A DNA stretch of 64,000 bases from assembly GCA_001600615.1 (NCBI GenBank), contig BCKK01000005.1, positions 868,001 through 932,000 of the forward strand, in the 5' to 3' direction. Positions within the stretch are counted from its first letter, which is position 1. Every line of letters starts with the position of its first letter. This DNA is from Dioszegia crocea. Taxonomy: Eukaryota; Basidiomycota; Tremellomycetes; Tremellales; Bulleribasidiaceae. The notes beneath the pieces are model-generated. The model ran no database searches, was not told the origin of the DNA, and saw nothing but the letters and a program-made list of their open reading frames with translations. Positions 34,131-45,947 of this stretch are shown here, in pieces. A program made the position numbers and the translations under genes.

Positions 34131-36481
34131 CTACTCATTCCCATTCATATCCAGCTTGCCCGCATAGTGTCGCCCATCCGTCATATGCCCATTCAGCAAC
34201 TCTGCAAACTCTCCCACACCCGGCAAGCTACCCTTCTGCTCATCTCTAAACTTGCCAATCACCTTGGCCAAGTTCTCGACGCCAAAGCCAAAGTGGCTGT
34301 AGAGGATGTCCTGTGGCGCCGACAGACCAAAGGTGTGCATGTGACACCCGGCGTGCGCGTACCGTGGCCACGAGAGCGAACCCCAGGCTTCAATAGCGAC
34401 GACAAGGGATTTGGTAGTGGGTAGGACTGACTGGCGGTAGTCTTTCGATTGAAGGTCAAAGTGGCGTTGACTTGGCATGGAGACGACGCGTACTTTACCG
34501 CCGAGAGCTTTGGCAACTTGAACAGCGCGCGAAACTTCGCACCCGGTGGAAACGAGGGTGAGTTCAGGTTCGATGTCGGCGCCGTGTACAATGTACGCGC
34601 CCTTGCTGACTTGGCTACGGTCCGAGCCTTCAAGCATGGGGACGGCCTGGCGGGAGAGGGAAATGAGAGTGGGGTGGCTGGCTTCCTCTTCTGACAAGGC
34701 AAGCATCCATGCGCCAGCAACCTCCTCGGCGTCGGCGGGGCGGAGGAAGTTCTGGTTAGGCAGACCGCGGTAGAAGTTGGCGAGGGAGATGGGCTGGTGG
34801 GTGGGACCATCCTCACCCAGCCCGAGACCGTCGTGGGTGGCAATCCCGATGATTCGGAGACGCTGCAAAGCGGCCATCCGAGCTGCCGGAGCGGCATATA
34901 GCCAGAACATAAAGAAGGTGGACATAATTCTGATATCAGCGCGTTCGGACTAGGACTTACGGTATGAACATCCCCTTTTGATAAGCCGCCATACCGTTAC
35001 CACAAGCTACCATTGCAAACTCCCTAATCCCCCACATGATCTGACGACCATTATAATCGCCCAATCCAGACTGGGGGTTCTGGAACTGCGTCTGTCCCTT
35101 GAAGTTGACAAAGGTGCTCTCCATGAGATCCGCCGAACCCGCCACGAAGGTCTCGTCGGCGGGAACCAAGGCCTGAACCATAATACCGCTGGCCTTTCGA
35201 GTGGGGATGGCGTCTTGGGGTAGCTTATCCTTAGCGGGGATACTGCTCTCCCATCCTTCCCTCAACTTGCCCGCCTGCCGACGCTGAAGCTCCTTGTAGT
35301 CTTCAGGGTACTTCTTGGCGTAATCCGCAAGCATGGTGTTGTACTCCTCCTCAATCTCCTTGCCGCGAGCGGGGCAGGCGCCAAAGAAGTCGTAAACCTC
35401 CTTTCCGACTGTGAACTTGTCGGTAGAGTTGAAACCGAGCTGCTTCTTAAGATTGGCAACGTCGTCGGGACCAAGAGCGGCACCGTGGACGGAACCCGTG
35501 TTTTGCTTTTGCGAGCCGATACCGATGATGGTGCGAATATTGACGAGGGTGGGTTTGCCCTTGGTGTGTTTGGCCAATTCCAATGCAGCGACAATGCCGG
35601 TAATCTAAATCAGCCACGCCTGGACTAAACTCACATCGTTCGACCCATCGTACACTTCAATAACCTCCCAACCCATCGCTCGGAGCTTGGCAGAGGTGTC
35701 GTCGGTGAAGCACATGTCGATCGAGCCATCAACAGTGACGCGGTTGTTGTCGTAGATGAGGACAAGGTTGTCCAAACCGAGATGTCCAGCGATAGAGCAG
35801 GCTACTGTCAGCGAGGTCAAGCCCAGACTCACCTTCCTGACCCACACCCTCCTGCAGACAACCATCACCAGTCATAGCCCAGATCTTGCCATCCGCCACG
35901 GGGTACCCCTCCTTGTTGAACCTGGCGGCTACCTGCTTGCCGGCCATGGCCATACCAACAGCATTGGCGATACCCTGTCCTAGAGGTCCAGTAGAAGCTT
36001 CGATACCGGGGTACTCAATCTCGGGGTGGCCAGCAGCCATGTGCTCGGTGGAAGGCGAGTGGTACTTGCGGATTTCGTCCAGAGTCCAGCCTTCATATCC
36101 GGAGAAGTGGAGCATGAGGTACTGGAGGAGACAGGCGTGGCCAACCGACAAGACGAAACGGTCACGACCGAACCATGAAGGGTTGGAGGGGTTGTATCGC
36201 ATGACATGGCGCCAGAGAGCTACACCAGTGGCAGCGGCGCCCATGACGGTACCTGGGTGTCCACCTTTGAACTGGGGTCAGCTAAAACCAGGGCTGGTCT
36301 CACCTCTTGGCAGAGATCAGCGGCTAGGCAGCGGATGGTATTGAGCACGAGCATCTCTTGCTCAGCCTGGGGTTAGCGACACCAAGGCATGACTCACTGC
36401 TCCACCCTTCTGAGGAACATTGAGCTTGCTGTCCAAAGTGGACGAGTGGCCTCGGTCTGCAGCAGCGATTGAAGGTGTCAT
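34131..36481 (-). CDS. TKL1: Transketolase
   Basis: Thiamine-diphosphate enzyme of the non-oxidative pentose phosphate pathway. Coding parts on the minus strand are 36398-36481, 36304-36366, 35833-36271, 35635-35801, 34961-35604 and 34131-34929 (731 aa, frame closes). Seen: KGGHPGTVMGAAATGV, TGPLGQGIANAVGMA, the ThDP motif GDGCLQEGVGQEACSIAGH (spanning an intron), GSQKQNTGSVHGAALG, then the pyrimidine-binding half with EFAMVACGNGMA, THDGLGLGEDGPTHQP and the C-terminal SMPSQRHFD. Introns are 30-32 nt. It is divergent to NDUFA6 across a spacer with a perfect 22-bp palindrome. Confidence 0.96.
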
Positions 36482-36853
36482 GTTAGGGTTGTGAGTTTTG
36501 GAAGTTTGTGTGGGCTCTCTTTCCCCAACCTCACTATATATCCTCGTCGTAGGAGCTATCTTTCCAGACGCCTAGCCTACACATGGCCATCTCATTTTCC
36601 CGGATGATGGAATGTGCCCAGGAGGTGGAGGCAACAACCGCCCGGTGCCGGGTTCCGGCGGAAACGAGCGGCAAATCGTTAACCGAAATTATAACTCCGG
36701 GCCCGGAGTTATGTTGGTCCCGCACGGTCATCGCCGCTGCGCCTGTCGCTTGGCGCGCCTAAAAGCCTACATTAGATAGGCGCGGGTCTTCCTACTGATG
36801 GCCTTTACCTGTGAGCTGATTCGCACTGTAACTACTCGACCATCAACAACACA
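36482..36853. other. Divergent promoter region, TKL1/NDUFA6
   Basis: 372 bp between divergent starts, including GC-rich CGG/CCG motifs and the palindrome at 36691-36712. No gene. Confidence 0.55.
36691..36712. promoter_or_regulatory. Perfect 22-bp palindrome in divergent promoter
   Basis: Half-site ATAACTCCGGG followed directly by its reverse complement; all 11 base pairs match. Inverted CGG half-sites are the usual targets of fungal Zn2Cys6 regulators, so an operator is plausible. The palindrome is seen; binding is inferred. Confidence 0.55.
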
Positions 36854-37303
36854 ATGACGACGATACCCTCCCGCCTAGCCAAGCTGGCCACATCCTCCAC
36901 GTCCCTGGAGCAGGCTCGGATACGCAGTATCGACGCCTACAGAGCATGGTACCGATCGGTGCGTAATACCACGTCTGAGCTAACTCTAGGCCCCCGAAAT
37001 CGTAGCGCTCTACGCATTAAACATCTCCCCCTCCATGATCCGTGTCAAGATCAGACAAGAGTTTGAAAAGAACCGGGCGATAACGGATCTGTCCATTATC
37101 GACATGCTCCTACACAAGAATCAGCAGGAATATCAGGAAACCATGAATTGCTGGAAACAAGAGGTGAGTCCTAGTCTGGCTTGAGCTAATTGCAGCCGCA
37201 CATCCTACACTGGTTCAAGTCGTATGACGACCCACCACCACCTGTGACTTTCCTCGATAAATTCTATGCGGGCCGGGACGACCCGAAGCAGATCTCTGCT
37301 TAG
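36854..37303 (+). CDS. NDUFA6: Complex I LYR-family subunit NDUFA6 (B14)
   Basis: Accessory subunit of mitochondrial NADH:ubiquinone oxidoreductase that binds acyl-carrier protein. 128 aa from exons 36854-36958, 36990-37163 and 37196-37303. The LYR-type segment is SIDAYRAWYRSAPEIVALY, then IRVKIRQEFEKNR, MLLHKNQQEYQETMNCWKQ and PHILHWF, all in family order. Introns are 31-32 nt. Stop lies 23 bp from the convergent RAD3 stop. Confidence 0.92.
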
Positions 37304-37326
37304 TGTAGATACATATGTTACAACAG

Positions 37327-40216
37327 TTACGGCAAATCCAGCGCCATGAGCGCTTCGTCGTCCAACTCGGCGTAGTCCATATCCTGATCTACCGCCCTTG
37401 CCTCTGGTTCAGGCGCATCCATCGCCGCGATTTCATCCAGGTCCATCCCCTCATACCCCTCAATTGCCAAAGCAGGCGTTCGAGCTGTGCCAAACGCCTC
37501 CCCATACTCCCTCTGCGCTCGCTCCATCTCCTCCCGGTCCCTCTCCTGCTTGGCTTCGATGTCCTCCAATGTCCACAGACTGATGCCTGTTTGGGTGTGG
37601 TCGAATGGCTGACTGATTTGACGAATAAACTTTTTCGACAGGGAAATCGCCATATCGGTCGACATGTTCGAATGGGCCTCGATAATATACTGATTGATCC
37701 ATTTAGGCAATCTCGACCGTTTATCCTGGCGTGCGAAGCGCTGAGTAAGCTTTGCCAATGTCACACTTACCTTATCCGCAAACACCATCAATCCCCAATC
37801 GGTCTTTCCGCGCAAGACTCGCCCGACACACTGCGCCGCATGCCGCATGGCGTCGAAAGTGAGATAATCATTCTCCTTGATTCGGTAGCTGTCCCGCAGG
37901 AATTCCAGGCGCGCCTTGAGGATACGCGATTCGGTATATTGGTACGGGATACCGAACATAATCACCGCTCGACCGTAGTTGCTGATGTCAGCTGGGCCAT
38001 TTTGCAACTTACTGATCGAAATCAATACCCTCCGAGACCTTCCCCCGAGCGACAGACAGCAACACCGCCCCTCTGCCGTTATTACACGCCTCTCGATAGT
38101 TCTTCAACGCTATGCTAGTCTCCATGGCATCTGGCGTTTCGACAAAGAGCAATTTGTGCTTCCAAACTTCGCTCAAAATGCCCTGGAGTCAGTCCAGCCT
38201 GACCACCACTCACCATATCATACCACGCCGATACTATACTCTCCATGTAGAGATAACTCGGGAAGAACGCCACGATCCCATCAGGCACAGTCCGGCTCAT
38301 ATCAATGAGGATACTTCCAAAATTCCGCACGACGGCCGGGTCGTTTCGGACTTCGAATCTGGAACTGATTGGTACCTGGTCCGATCCTCGCGTAATGACC
38401 ATGGGGAAGAAGGCATTTCGCGTGAGGGTCATGGGGTAGGATTCGATACGTGTAGGTTGGAATTGCAGGATTTTGGGGTACATGTCGAGTGGTGAGATGG
38501 TTCCGGAGGTGATGACGACTGATGCGAATCGTTCAAATACCGGTGCTATAGCTAGGGATGGGTCAAGGCAACTATCATCAGCTGTGTCAAGACCTCACTC
38601 ACGTAAAGTGGAATATAGGATTGGGCACAGTTGCGTGCTCAGTCTCGTACGGCTCAAGAATGAGCAGAAACCCCTTCTCATACGTCGCCACGAGCGTCCC
38701 GAAACCCGCCACTTTCTGCAAAGCGTAGTGCTCGTCGATGTTGGTGAGTTCTAGCGTTCGGACCAGCGACGTTAGCCGCTCAGCGGCGAATTTGAGGGGT
38801 CGACGCTCGATAAATGTGATCTCTTTGAGGTGGGCGAGGAAAGATTGGGGTGTCTCAGCTACGACATGTAGTACGCGCATTCGGGTCTGGCCTTAGCGTC
38901 ATTTGTGCTAGACCCACCTTGAGATATTCGATGAATCGCTTGAGGAAGGCAATGAAATGTTCCGCTTTGCGAATGTTTCCTGGGATGGCTTCATCCAGCA
39001 TGTCTTTGGACAGGACTGACAGTCAGCTCAACAATTGGCCACTTTTGCTTAGCTCACCTGGACTGTTCATCATATCCTCATCTTCGCGATGATCATTCGC
39101 TTCCTGCAAACCCGCCACCAACTTCTCATACTCATCCTGCAACTTGCTCGCATCGGTGCGTTTAATCTCTTCAATCTTGTCGGCAATCTTGTTGACGCTT
39201 CTAGCTGCGGATTCTAGCATCGGGCGAGTAAGGTCAATCGACAGTGATTCGATACAGACGTTATCTACCGTCAGCGGTGTCTTTCACTCAGTACTCACCG
39301 ATGTTGTGCGCTTCATCAAACACTATAATACTCTCCTTGCTCAATTCTGCCGATACATTTTCGGCTACTTTGGGATCGAGCAGGTAGTGGAAAGAGAAAA
39401 TGACGACGTCGAGGTATGGTAGCTGAATGTTAGTTGTTTCTCCAGGGATCTCACTTACCATCCGCCTGACTGTAAAGTACGGACACACCCCCTTCTCCTG
39501 TCCATACCGCTTCACATCGTCCAGAGTATGTATCCCAGCCGGGATAAGATCTCCAGTTTCGTAATTATTCAATTCCTACTTATCAGCTAGACCTACCGTA
39601 TAACTCACCTCGTGAAAGCTACATAGGGGCTGACTACCCGGTTCCGCTCTACCCTTCTCACACGCAAACGCAGAGGTTAAATCCCGACATCGAGAATCCA
39701 CCATCTTGCCCTTTTTCTCTTTTGAAATCTAGGATTAGTCAAGTCCTCATAAGGACTCACCTCTGGATGTAGACAAAGATTCTTCCGACTCGTCAATCCC
39801 AACCCTCTAAACTCTTCATCGTGCGCACCATACTCTGCTCGGTATTCCATCAACCGCTTTAGCTCAGCTAAAGCCTTCTCAATCTCGGGCACTGTTCGTG
39901 AACAGTAGATGAGCTTTCGCTTTGTTGGGTAGAACTGTCCCATGAGCTCAGGATAGACCTACTTGAGCAGACTGCTCACCTGCATATATGACACAATCAG
40001 GGATAAGAGCGAAACAGTCTTGCCTGTTCCCGAGGGCATTTCAAGCACACAGTGACCACCCGCATCGAGCGTTTCTTTCAGGTCGGTCATGTATGAGAAT
40101 TGCTCTGTGACTGTCAGCTCCTCGCCAGAGACAGATCATCGTGGGGGCATAAGCGGACCTGGGTAGATTCGGTCATACGGGAACAGAACCGGGAGATCCC
40201 CGATCATGAACTTCAT
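37327..40216 (-). CDS. RAD3: TFIIH helicase RAD3/XPD (ERCC2)
   Basis: 5'-3' iron-sulfur DNA helicase of TFIIH, for nucleotide excision repair and transcription. Thirteen minus-strand coding parts: 40159-40216, 39980-40104, 39761-39934, 39609-39728, 39459-39575, 39299-39422, 39058-39264, 38918-39015, 38604-38886, 38214-38572, 38013-38182, 37771-37981 and 37327-37740 (819 aa, frame closes). Walker A is EMPSGTGKT and the DEAH box is IVFDEAHN. The Fe-S cluster cysteines are in DSRCRDL, FACEKG, PLCSFHE and GVCPYF. Motif VI is QCVGRVLRG. Intron 39935-39979 is 45 nt and in frame; earlier AGs at 21 and 33 nt were excluded by alignment. The first intron (40105-40158) uses a GTCCGC donor. Confidence 0.95.
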
Positions 40217-40335
40217 GATGCCGCTTGGATGTCACACAGCGTTTGTGGAAGTGCTCTGTGAAAGTCGAAGTTTCGCCTGCTTAGCGGCAGCCTTGATAAC
40301 AGGGGGTCTGCTTAGAGCTTCAGGAGAATCGAGGT

Positions 40336-41431
40336 ATGTCAGACGTATGACCGAGCGATGAGGGAGTGACTGTATTTGGGCGTTTCAAATATTGGCGAGT
40401 TAAGCGAGGTGGAGGTGGAGGTGCCCGCAGAAGAGAGCATTGCCGTTCCTCCTTGTCTAGCACCTCCAATCATGGCTGGCGGATATGTAGAAGAGGTCAG
40501 ACCAGAACCACCAGCGTCCAGCGGTGTAGCTAGCAAAAATGGCGGTAAAAACGGCCCATTACTCGCTCTTACGCCCAAGCAAGAGTCAAGGCTCTGTGCC
40601 CATCTCGATGATCGCCTCCTAGGTCTGGAGAGGGATGAACGAAAGCAGTAAGTGCCAAAGTGGCAGTCTTCCTATACCCCACGCTGAGTACATCAGAGCA
40701 TTTGTATCCATCCCAGTCCTCCTAGATCGCCTCTACCCCCTTCTCCACCTCACACTGCAGATCCCGCCTCGCGCACCATGGGCCGATCTCCGAACGTCCT
40801 ACCTCCTCAACCTGACTGGCTTCATCGCGACATACATCACTTCTCTGCCTCTTCTACCTGCAGCTACGCTAAGGCGGAAGGGCAAAGAGGCAGAAGATGA
40901 GGCAGGGCGAGTGATGAGAGATATCCTTCACTTCTTAGGGGAGGTGGAGCGGGGCTGGATGGCAGTACTAGAAGGCCAAGGATGGGTCATGGATGAAGTT
41001 GAGGAGAGGGTAGGGAGGAGAATGGGTCATGGTGTACGGGTAGAATTCGCAGCAGGCGTGGGGCAAACGGAACGGTACGTCCATTGTCGACTTGACTGAT
41101 GGGCAGAACGAGATTACGTTCCATCATCATCTCGTCTCGGGCAAAATTCACAGCTTGGGCAAGAACGTACGGGTCGTTTTCAGGCTCAACGTTGTCTCAG
41201 TCCGATACTGTGGCTGCACAGCCCAAATCAGGCGCAAGGCAGACAATGGGATGTGAAGGACCAGAAGATTTCGACCCTGATCCACCTACGTCTTATTCCC
41301 CAGATCCCGCGGCCCAGGGTCGACAGGCCGGAGAAGGAGAGACGGATGACTGGGAAGATCGTATATTGGGCATGTGGAACACCGTCCTGGAACGTCTCAC
41401 AGATCAAGACCTAGGACGAGGCGGACGATAA
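40336..41431 (+). CDS. Unrecognised protein, conserved-looking
   Basis: Proposed 319-aa protein from exons 40336-40344, 40400-40647, 40697-41074 and 41107-41431. The core is helical: PVLLDRLYPLLHLTLQIP, then LLNLTGFIATYITSLPLLP, then ILHFLGEVERGWMAVLEGQGW. The C-terminus is acidic and Pro-rich, ending DDWEDRILGMWNTVLERL. No family was recognised. The start is uncertain: a three-codon first exon (MSD) spliced at 40345-40399 keeps the frame and gives an acidic N-terminus, whereas ATG 40472 would need no intron. Internal introns are 49 and 32 nt. Divergent from RAD3, with 119 bp between the two start codons if ATG 40336 is used. Confidence 0.6.
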
Positions 41432-41476
41432 TGGCAGGCGTATAGGGTACATGTAGTCGTGTAGCATAAGTCAGAA

Positions 41477-42463
41477 TTAAAATCGTCCATCGTCTCTGCC
41501 TCGTCAGCTTCTGGGATCAATGCCACTCACATTCTCCTCGCATCCTGTACTCTGACATATAACCAGTTCACAGCCTCTTTCACACCCGTCCTACTTGTCA
41601 GCTCTAGCTATGGGCATTACTCACCCCTCCAAAGCAGAAGCACCCATGACATCCAGACTCGCAACTCGCTCATCCCTCACGCCCTGATCCCTCTTTTCCG
41701 CGCCCTCCACTTCAGTAGCGCCTGAAACATCCTCCGCATCGACCGCTCGACCCTTGCCTTTGCCCTGAAAGTTTGCTCTCGCCGCCTCTTTCGCGTCTGC
41801 CTCGCGGGATTGTCGGGCGCGTTGCCACGCATCAAACGATTCACGGATTTCGGATACGGATAGCGAAGTGGGATTGTCTTGTTTGTTCGCTAAGAGTAGA
41901 AGGGGAAGGTTGAGGAGGCGTGGTGAATTGATCACTTCGTCTGGAGAGTTAGCACTTGGCTTTACGCTCTTGTAACTCCAACATCGAAGACTCACCAAAC
42001 ACATCCCACGTCTCCCCTAGGCGGACCTGATCTACCGCATCCAGGACGAAAACAACCGCATGACACTCGTCATAGTATTTAGGCCATATCGATCTGATAT
42101 CCCTCTGTCCACCTAGATCAAAGAAGCGCAGTGTTGTCGACGGGAGCGATATCTTGCCAACTAAACTCATCAGCAAACAATCACACGGCAAAGGCAAGAC
42201 GCACTGTTCTGGCCAACGGTAGGACCGATTTTCTCTGGCGCCATACCCGGCGTAGGATTATACAGCGTTTTTATCTTCTCCAGCATCGTCTGTTTGTCAG
42301 CTCAGATGAGGTATGTAAGCGTACCGTCTTCCCAGCCTGGATCATCAGCATATACTCATTCATCAACGCTGGAACAGCTCACATTGTCCAGCCCGATAAT
42401 CACCACCGAGTACTCATCCTTGCGCGTCAGATGGGCGTGTAGCCCCTTGAGCAGGTGATACAT
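41477..42463 (-). CDS. ARL3: ARF-related GTPase ARFRP1/ARL3
   Basis: Small GTPase acting at the trans-Golgi upstream of Arl1. Coding parts on the minus strand are 42383-42463, 42325-42336, 42205-42289, 41996-42160, 41625-41940, 41531-41590 and 41477-41495 (245 aa). Seen: start MYHLLKGL, P-loop GLDNAGKT, GPTVGQNIG (switch I Thr), FFDLGGQ, LANKQDN and SALEGTGVKEAVNWL. The second exon is only 12 nt and encodes AGKT of the P-loop. A charged insert of about 45 residues (QRARQSREADAKEAARANF onward) replaces a short loop before the last strand. The final 35-nt intron (41496-41530) is predicted from clear signals; reading through it gives a TGA at 41527-41529 and 240 aa. Confidence 0.85.
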
Positions 42464-42751
42464 CGCTAGCAGAGGTGTGTGGCTATATCAAATGCTGATG
42501 CGTCATGGCAAGGTGGAGAAAAGTGATGCAAATCGCGTCCAATTTGGCTCGCGTTTCATCTACATTTGGCCCGTGCCTGAAAAGACTTTCTCAAATGGCT
42601 TGGATGCTGCTTTGGATGGCTATGAGCACTCGTGTTCCGTGATGTTTGGATATGCATGGCATCTGTACTGTCCATCACAACATAGAGATGAATAAACCTC
42701 ATCCGCCTCCTACAAAGAGCTGTATCAAATCTGATTACATGGGTAGATAGC

Positions 42752-44498
42752 CTATACCTGCTCCTCCGGGATGTCAATTACTGCCGATTAGCCAGGACCC
42801 CAGGTGCCAGTGAACAGACTTACTATGTCCCATCCGCTCCACCTTGGTCCTCAAGTACTTCTCCAGCTCCACTCCACTTGCCTTACCCGCCCCAATCAAC
42901 CCGACGCCCGCACGCCTCTCCCTCCAATCGGCATAATCCTTCTCTTGCAGCATCCCATCACCATCCCCTCGTCCCTCCCTGTAGCCGTGCCCGCCCATCC
43001 CATCCCGACACTTCCAATCTCTAGGAACCATCCCCACCCTCTCGCTAACCCTGACGCCCTCTTTTGTCAGACCCCCAACCTTATCCGGGTTATTTGTCAA
43101 TAACCTGATTGCCTCGCCACCCTCTCCCGCCAGTCCCAAATCACGCAAGATCTCCGCTGCAACGTCGTATTTCCGCTCATCTGCACCGTGACCCAGCATC
43201 AGGTTGGCGGTGACTGTGTCATGCCCCAGATCTTGCAAATTGTACGCTCTGATCTTTTCCAGAAGCCCGATGCCCCGTCCTTCTTGCCTCATGTAGATGA
43301 CGACGCCTCGTCCGGGTACGGGAGTTTGAGACGATGCTGATGGGGATGGAGCGCGAGAATCGGCGGGCGTAGGAGGGATTTGTGTATGTACGGGGGATGA
43401 GATAAGTTGAGGTCGGGCGATAAGCCGCAAAGCCTCGTCCAGTTGCTCGCCGCAATCGCACCGCATCGATCCGATTGTCTCGCCAGTGAAGCACTCCGAA
43501 TGGATTCGGACAAGAGGTAGGATATCCTCAATCTCACCCTCCTCCGCTATTCGCCCTGGGCGATCGGTACTGGGCACGCTGGCCTGGCCCTCACCGCCGG
43601 GCACCAATCTCCCAACATACGCACCCCTGACCACCCGCTCCATATCCGTCTCCCCCTCTCTCCACTTTTCATTCAAAGTCCTACTCCTGATCTCTCTCCG
43701 GCCTCGCGGTGCTGCCGCTCGCTCATCCGGAGAGAGCTGTATCGGATCAATGACAATAGCAAGATGCTCCTTGTTGTCGACGTCATTATGATAGAGGTGT
43801 AGGAATAGTTCGCCGTGGGGGGTGGGAATACGGGTTCGAGCCATACATCTGACCTGGGGTCGAGATGTTGGCAGACGGGGATTGGCCTGCAAAGCAGAGC
43901 TGGATTGGGGATTTGAAAAGAAATTGATGTTTGGGCTAGCAGCTTGTAGCATCTGCGAGACGGGAGCAGGGTCGATGCTCATTCGACGCCGGGGACGATC
44001 TTTGCTGCCAAATGACGAGCTCATGCTTCGGGCAGGTTTGAGCTGGACGTCGTCGCTAGGGGGAGCCGCCTGCTCATCGCCAAGCTCCTTCTCCTTTTCA
44101 ACTCGAAGTCGTTCAGACCTCGGAGCTTGGCAAGACCGCATGACGACTTTAGAGGGAATGGGACCTCGGGAAGGGGATGGAGGACGGGAATCGTCGCACG
44201 ATGCATAGGCACCGGCTCGGGCTATCGATTAGCTCCAATCGCAAAGACGAAACTTACCAACACCATGACCGAGGTGATGTCGTGTGACAGGCCCACTGCC
44301 CGCGATCACAGCACTAATCAAGAGCGCATCGACTGGATTCTCCCGCCGAGGGAGCTGCTTTTTTGGGCGGTGCTCGTTGCCTGGCCCGGCCGATAAGGGG
44401 CCCATGGAGGACGAATCGGAGGTGAGCAAAGCGAGGAGATCGAGGTCGCCCTGCGAGGGTTGTGAGTGCGCCATTCGGGAAGACATGACCATAGGCAT
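42752..44498 (-). CDS. RIB1: GTP cyclohydrolase II
   Basis: First committed enzyme of riboflavin synthesis, opening the GTP ring to a pyrimidine with formate release. Coding parts on the minus strand are 44258-44498, 42824-44221 and 42752-42780 (555 aa, frame closes). After an N-terminal extension come [14 protein letters not shown], the zinc site [32 protein letters not shown], the [15 protein letters not shown] region, and [13 protein letters not shown] Pro/Ser insert of about 25 residues separates the zinc site from YMRQEGRG. Start chosen at ATG 44498; in-frame ATG codons at 44492 and 44486 are also possible. Introns are 36 and 43 nt. Confidence 0.94.
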
Positions 44499-44891
44499 GC
44501 CTGCTTGGAATTAGGTGGTAGTTGAGTCAATAGCTAAGACGGAACTGCAGCTGATAGCAGAGAGTGAGATGAGATGTGTAAGTGGAGAAAGTGGAGTCGT
44601 CGCTGAAAGTCCCGCCGGAACTGATTTGTCACTGCTCCGGCTAAACTCGGAGCCGGTATCATGCACCTTAAAATGTCCACGTCACCAGTGTGGCACCTCA
44701 GTGTGGCACCACTGCGCCACTGTGGCCACTTTCGAGCGTGATTGACACCAGTATATCAGCATTATCATACTATAAGAGGTCCACAACCTACATCCGGAAG
44801 ACCATAAAGTGACACATCAGTGTGAAATCAGTAGACGGCATAGCCTATTGGTCATCCCCGACGACCGCAGACAGCACGCGTCGGCGTGACT
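44499..44891. other. Intergenic between RIB1 and the MITE
   Basis: About 390 bp upstream of RIB1; a triplicated tgtggca(c) motif occurs near 44690-44720. No gene seen. Confidence 0.45.
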
Positions 44892-45237
44892 GCCTCGCAT
44901 AGTGCTTTCCAATAGTACAATAGTAGGTATACCAATACTATAAATCCGGTCGAGGCTGATACCAATACTATACCAAATACCAGTGCTGATTCTGGTACGA
45001 TACCATATACCTACTAAGTGCCCTGGGACCGGTATATACCATGGTATACCAGCGTTTTTGGCTGGGGTGGCGAAGATTGACGACAGGAATTTTCGTTTTC
45101 GCCCATACTGATGATACCATACCAGATACTAGGACATTTCTTGGTATTGATACCATGTACCTACTATTGCACCTGGTACTGGTATAGTATCTGGTATCAA
45201 ATCGGTACCGATACTTTTGGAAAGCACTAGCCTCGCA
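44892..45237. mobile_element. hAT-like nonautonomous element (MITE) with 8-bp target duplication
   Basis: The element itself spans 44900-45229 (330 bp). Its ends are inverted: TAGTGCTTTCCAATAGTA on the left and, read from the right end, TAGTGCTTTCCAAAAGTA (17 of 18 identical). The outermost TAGTG fits the hAT terminus pattern YARNG. It is flanked by an exact 8-bp direct repeat GCCTCGCA (44892-44899 and 45230-45237), the hAT target-site size. The interior has no coding capacity and is packed with GGTAT/ATACC motifs, like hAT subterminal transposase sites. No transposase lies in the window. Family assignment is inference from TIR and TSD. Confidence 0.82.
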
Positions 45238-45555
45238 TACACAGTGAGTACCCGCCGGCCGACGTGCTCTGTGTAGTCAGAGGTCTTGGTCATAGACACG
45301 GCAGAAAGGAGAGCCTCTGACACCGCAGTAGCTGCGCCTACATGTGGCTATTCAACAAAGGACCTCGGAGCAGAGTCCGACAATATGCTTGCAGGCCTCA
45401 ACTCGAAGGCCGGGGGGCGGCCATTCGCACCGTGGATAAGACCGGACCAATCTCAGGTGAACTACTGACCACATACCTACATTGACACACTATCTCCAAC
45501 CCATCATCCTGCATTTGAACTTGATTGGCTTCTTGCCTGCCCCTCTATATCCACA
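45238..45555. other. Intergenic downstream of the MITE
   Basis: About 320 bp between the right target-site copy and the start of the small protein at 45556. It presumably holds that gene's promoter; nothing else seen. Confidence 0.4.
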
Positions 45556-45947
45556 ATGCCCCTAGAGAGTCAGGACAGCCAGATGCGTCGTGACGCCCGC
45601 GAAGAATTGCTGGCAGAAAGCACTACAGCGGAAGAGACACTGTTGCACATGCTCTCCCCGTTGGAAGCCAAGCATGGTATGTCGGCCGGAAGCTGACACT
45701 TGTCAAAGAAGCTGACTACACAGACGCCAGCACGATCACGCAGGACGAGGAAGTCCTTAGGACAGCATTGCGAGCAAATTTGACAAAGATCCGAGGGGGT
45801 GCGGTCCAGACTTTGCGCCTTGAAAGTTCGGCCACGCAAGAATCCAGGACTCCAAGCGGGTCCCAATCCGAAACCGCCATCCCCGAGGACGTCTCCGAGC
45901 TGATCGAACTCTTCTCTGAGGGCTCCGCATTGGTACTTGACAAGTGA
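45556..45947 (+). CDS. Small unrecognised acidic protein
   Basis: Predicted 114-aa protein from exons 45556-45676 and 45724-45947 (frame closes, 47-nt intron). Largely helical and acidic: ESTTAEETLLHMLSPLEAKH, then DEEVLRTALRANLTKIRGG, ending ELFSEGSALVLDK. No signal peptide or membrane segment. Function unknown; size and heptad-like spacing would suit a small complex subunit, but that is a guess. Confidence 0.55.

Noticed and set aside
39960..39980. A possible 21-nt intron in RAD3
   Set aside because: AGs at 21 and 33 nt keep frame, but alignment to the conserved YP...KLIYCSRT block fits the 45-nt intron 39935-39979 best.
44690..44720. Triplicate tgtggca(c) as a regulatory array
   Set aside because: Short, imperfect and without a known factor; reported only as a description of the spacer.
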